Source: Amoebidium appalachense (Eukaryota > Ichthyosporea). From it: a stretch of DNA of 64,000 nt. This document shows positions 62,765 to 64,000 of the stretch, piece by piece. How positions within the stretch are numbered: position 1 is the stretch's first letter; each line of letters begins with the position of its first letter. Under the pieces are notes generated by a model. It worked only from the letters and a program-made list of their open reading frames with translations, was not told the origin of the DNA and made no database searches. Position numbers and translations under genes: made by a program. Location: contig CAVNZM010000012.1 in the NCBI GenBank assembly GCA_963693365.1, positions 6,572,001-6,636,000 on the forward strand, given 5' to 3'.

Positions 62765-62920
62765 AATCACGTTTGCACGCTAAAATTTAATGTCTACCTT
62801 ACAAGTTCAACTGGGTGAATAAACCTTATGCACCAGACGGTTTACAACAAAGGGCCCCGATGTGAATCCATGATCACCACTCGCGGGAAATGAACAGTAA
62901 ACTTTGGGTTTATGTGTGTG

Positions 62921-62984
<64 letters not shown>

Positions 62985-63164
62985 CGTGTGCGTGTGCGTG
63001 CGTGTTTGTGTGTGTTTGTGTGTGTGTGTGTTTGTGTGTTGTGTATGTGTCCGCGTGCCCGTGCTACGCCATGCCTGTGCACCTGATCTTCATACCCTAT
63101 GACCAGTTCTTACCTTAATTCATTACAGCTGTTTTTTTTGTTTTTTTTTGGTGGTGGTGGTGGT

Positions 63165-63211
<47 letters not shown>

Positions 63212-63640
63212 GCATGAGGGCTCCTCTGGGGAAACACTGTTCTCGTGGTGGTGCACTTCTGATAGGTTTTCTCAGGTGTCGACTCAATTATTGGTTCTTT
63301 GTCACGTGGCCATGCATTCCATGCCATGGGCCTACTTTCAGTTGCAACACATTCAAGAGCCTTCTATTAAAGCAGGGAAAGGATTACAAACGTACGCAAA
63401 AGCATTTTTAAATTATTTCTACGGCCCGTTTGGGGCCCGGCCCAACCTATGGAAATGAAAATAGGAAAAATGCGGAGAACACAAATGTCTACCTACTACA
63501 GTATGCTATTTGGCTTAAGGGGACCCACGTCCTTACGTAAGGACCTACTGTGCTGACCATGATCCAAGAAGAGAGCAACCCCCCCCCCCCCCTCCCCCCC
63601 CCCCCCTCCCCCCCAAAGGAAAGACAAGCTTGGCAAATAG
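62765..63640 (+). repeat. Dispersed repeat family B, copy 2
   Basis: Matches copy 1 module by module: GGCCCCGATGTGAATCCATG, GT microsatellite 62922-62976, CCTGTGCACCTGATCTTCAT, poly-G 63180-63210, CTTCTGATAGGTTTTCTCAG, CCTTACGTAAGGACCTAC, C-run 63580-63614, AGACAAGCTTGGC. The continuation after the C-run is also shared with copy 1. Confidence 0.85.
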
Positions 63641-63647
63641 AGATATT

Positions 63648-63731
63648 CTGTGTGTGTGTGTGCGCGTGCGCTGTGTGTGTGTGTGTGTGTGCCACGGTGT
63701 GTGTGTCTGTGTGTGTGTGTTTGTGTGTGGT

Positions 63732-63830
<99 letters not shown>

Positions 63831-63900
63831 AGGGTGTGTGTGTGTGTGTGCGTCACGGTGTGTGTGTGTGTGTCAGGGTGTGTGTGTGTGTGTGCGTCAC

Positions 63901-63943
<43 letters not shown>

Positions 63944-63963
63944 TCTGTGTGTGTGTGTGTGTA

Positions 63964-64000
<37 letters not shown>
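63648..64000. repeat. (GT)n array to the window end
   Basis: GT tract with recurrent spacers (GTCAGGG and GTCACGG near 63829, 63852, 63872, 63896; TATTCTG near 63941 and 63961), truncated by the window edge. Confidence 0.9.

Noticed and set aside
63648-64000. Telomeric or subtelomeric repeat at the window edge
   Set aside because: The array is plain GT with TATTCTG spacers, not a telomere-type repeat; other GT tracts like it occur throughout.

Overview
The window is nuclear DNA from a eukaryote. Genes are split by GT-AG introns, and Ty1/copia, non-LTR (LINE) and PIF/Harbinger-type elements are present. Intergenic and intronic DNA is saturated with (CA/GT)n, (GA/TC)n and very long poly-G/poly-C runs. 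No ribosomal, organellar or taxon-specific marker fixes the species. A chitin-handling microbial eukaryote (protist, early-diverging fungus or unicellular holozoan) would fit, but this is only a guess.

Three multi-exon genes can be assembled. (1) A glucosamine-6-phosphate deaminase (NagB/GNPDA), + strand 11142-16671, five exons, 272 aa, with every catalytic residue at the E. coli position. (2) A secreted GH19 chitinase, + strand 22228-24475, three exons, 485 aa: signal peptide, six-cysteine module, Thr/Pro linker, catalytic domain. (3) A CAX/VCX1-type Ca2+(cation)/H+ antiporter, - strand 52563-37177, twelve exons, about 442 aa, stretched over 15 kb by introns made of simple repeats, minisatellites and dispersed repeats. 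Chitinase and GlcN6P deaminase could act in one chitin-breakdown route, though nothing here shows co-regulation.

Layout: 1-4.8 kb simple repeats, one LINE 3' fragment and a tRNA-like SINE head; 4.8-6.9 kb a broken copia element; 7.4-8.6 kb an AT-rich patch with a tRNA-Met-like fold; 8.6-9.6 kb a Harbinger-like element; 10.1-10.9 kb a decayed LINE; 11.1-16.7 kb the deaminase; 16.7-22 kb repeats and a LINE fragment; 22-24.5 kb the chitinase; 24.5-28.4 kb homopolymer-rich DNA; 28.4-30.7 kb a LINE with a perfect 539-bp internal duplication; 33.3-34.6 kb a small secreted ORF beside a second Harbinger-like element; 37-52.6 kb the antiporter; 53-64 kb microsatellites plus a dispersed repeat family carrying its own GT microsatellite.

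The most interesting signals are: an apparently covarying 8-bp/3-nt stem-loop at the 3' ends of four LINE fragments; tandem decayed copies of one antiporter exon with its splice acceptor; a stop-bearing duplicate exon in the deaminase; two Harbinger-like elements sharing a palindromic core and doubled termini; and a strong polarity of homopolymer junctions (C-run then A-run) tied to dispersed repeats. Most long open frames in the window are microsatellite read-through (poly-Pro, Gly, Thr-His, Cys-Val, Arg-Glu) and are not annotated.
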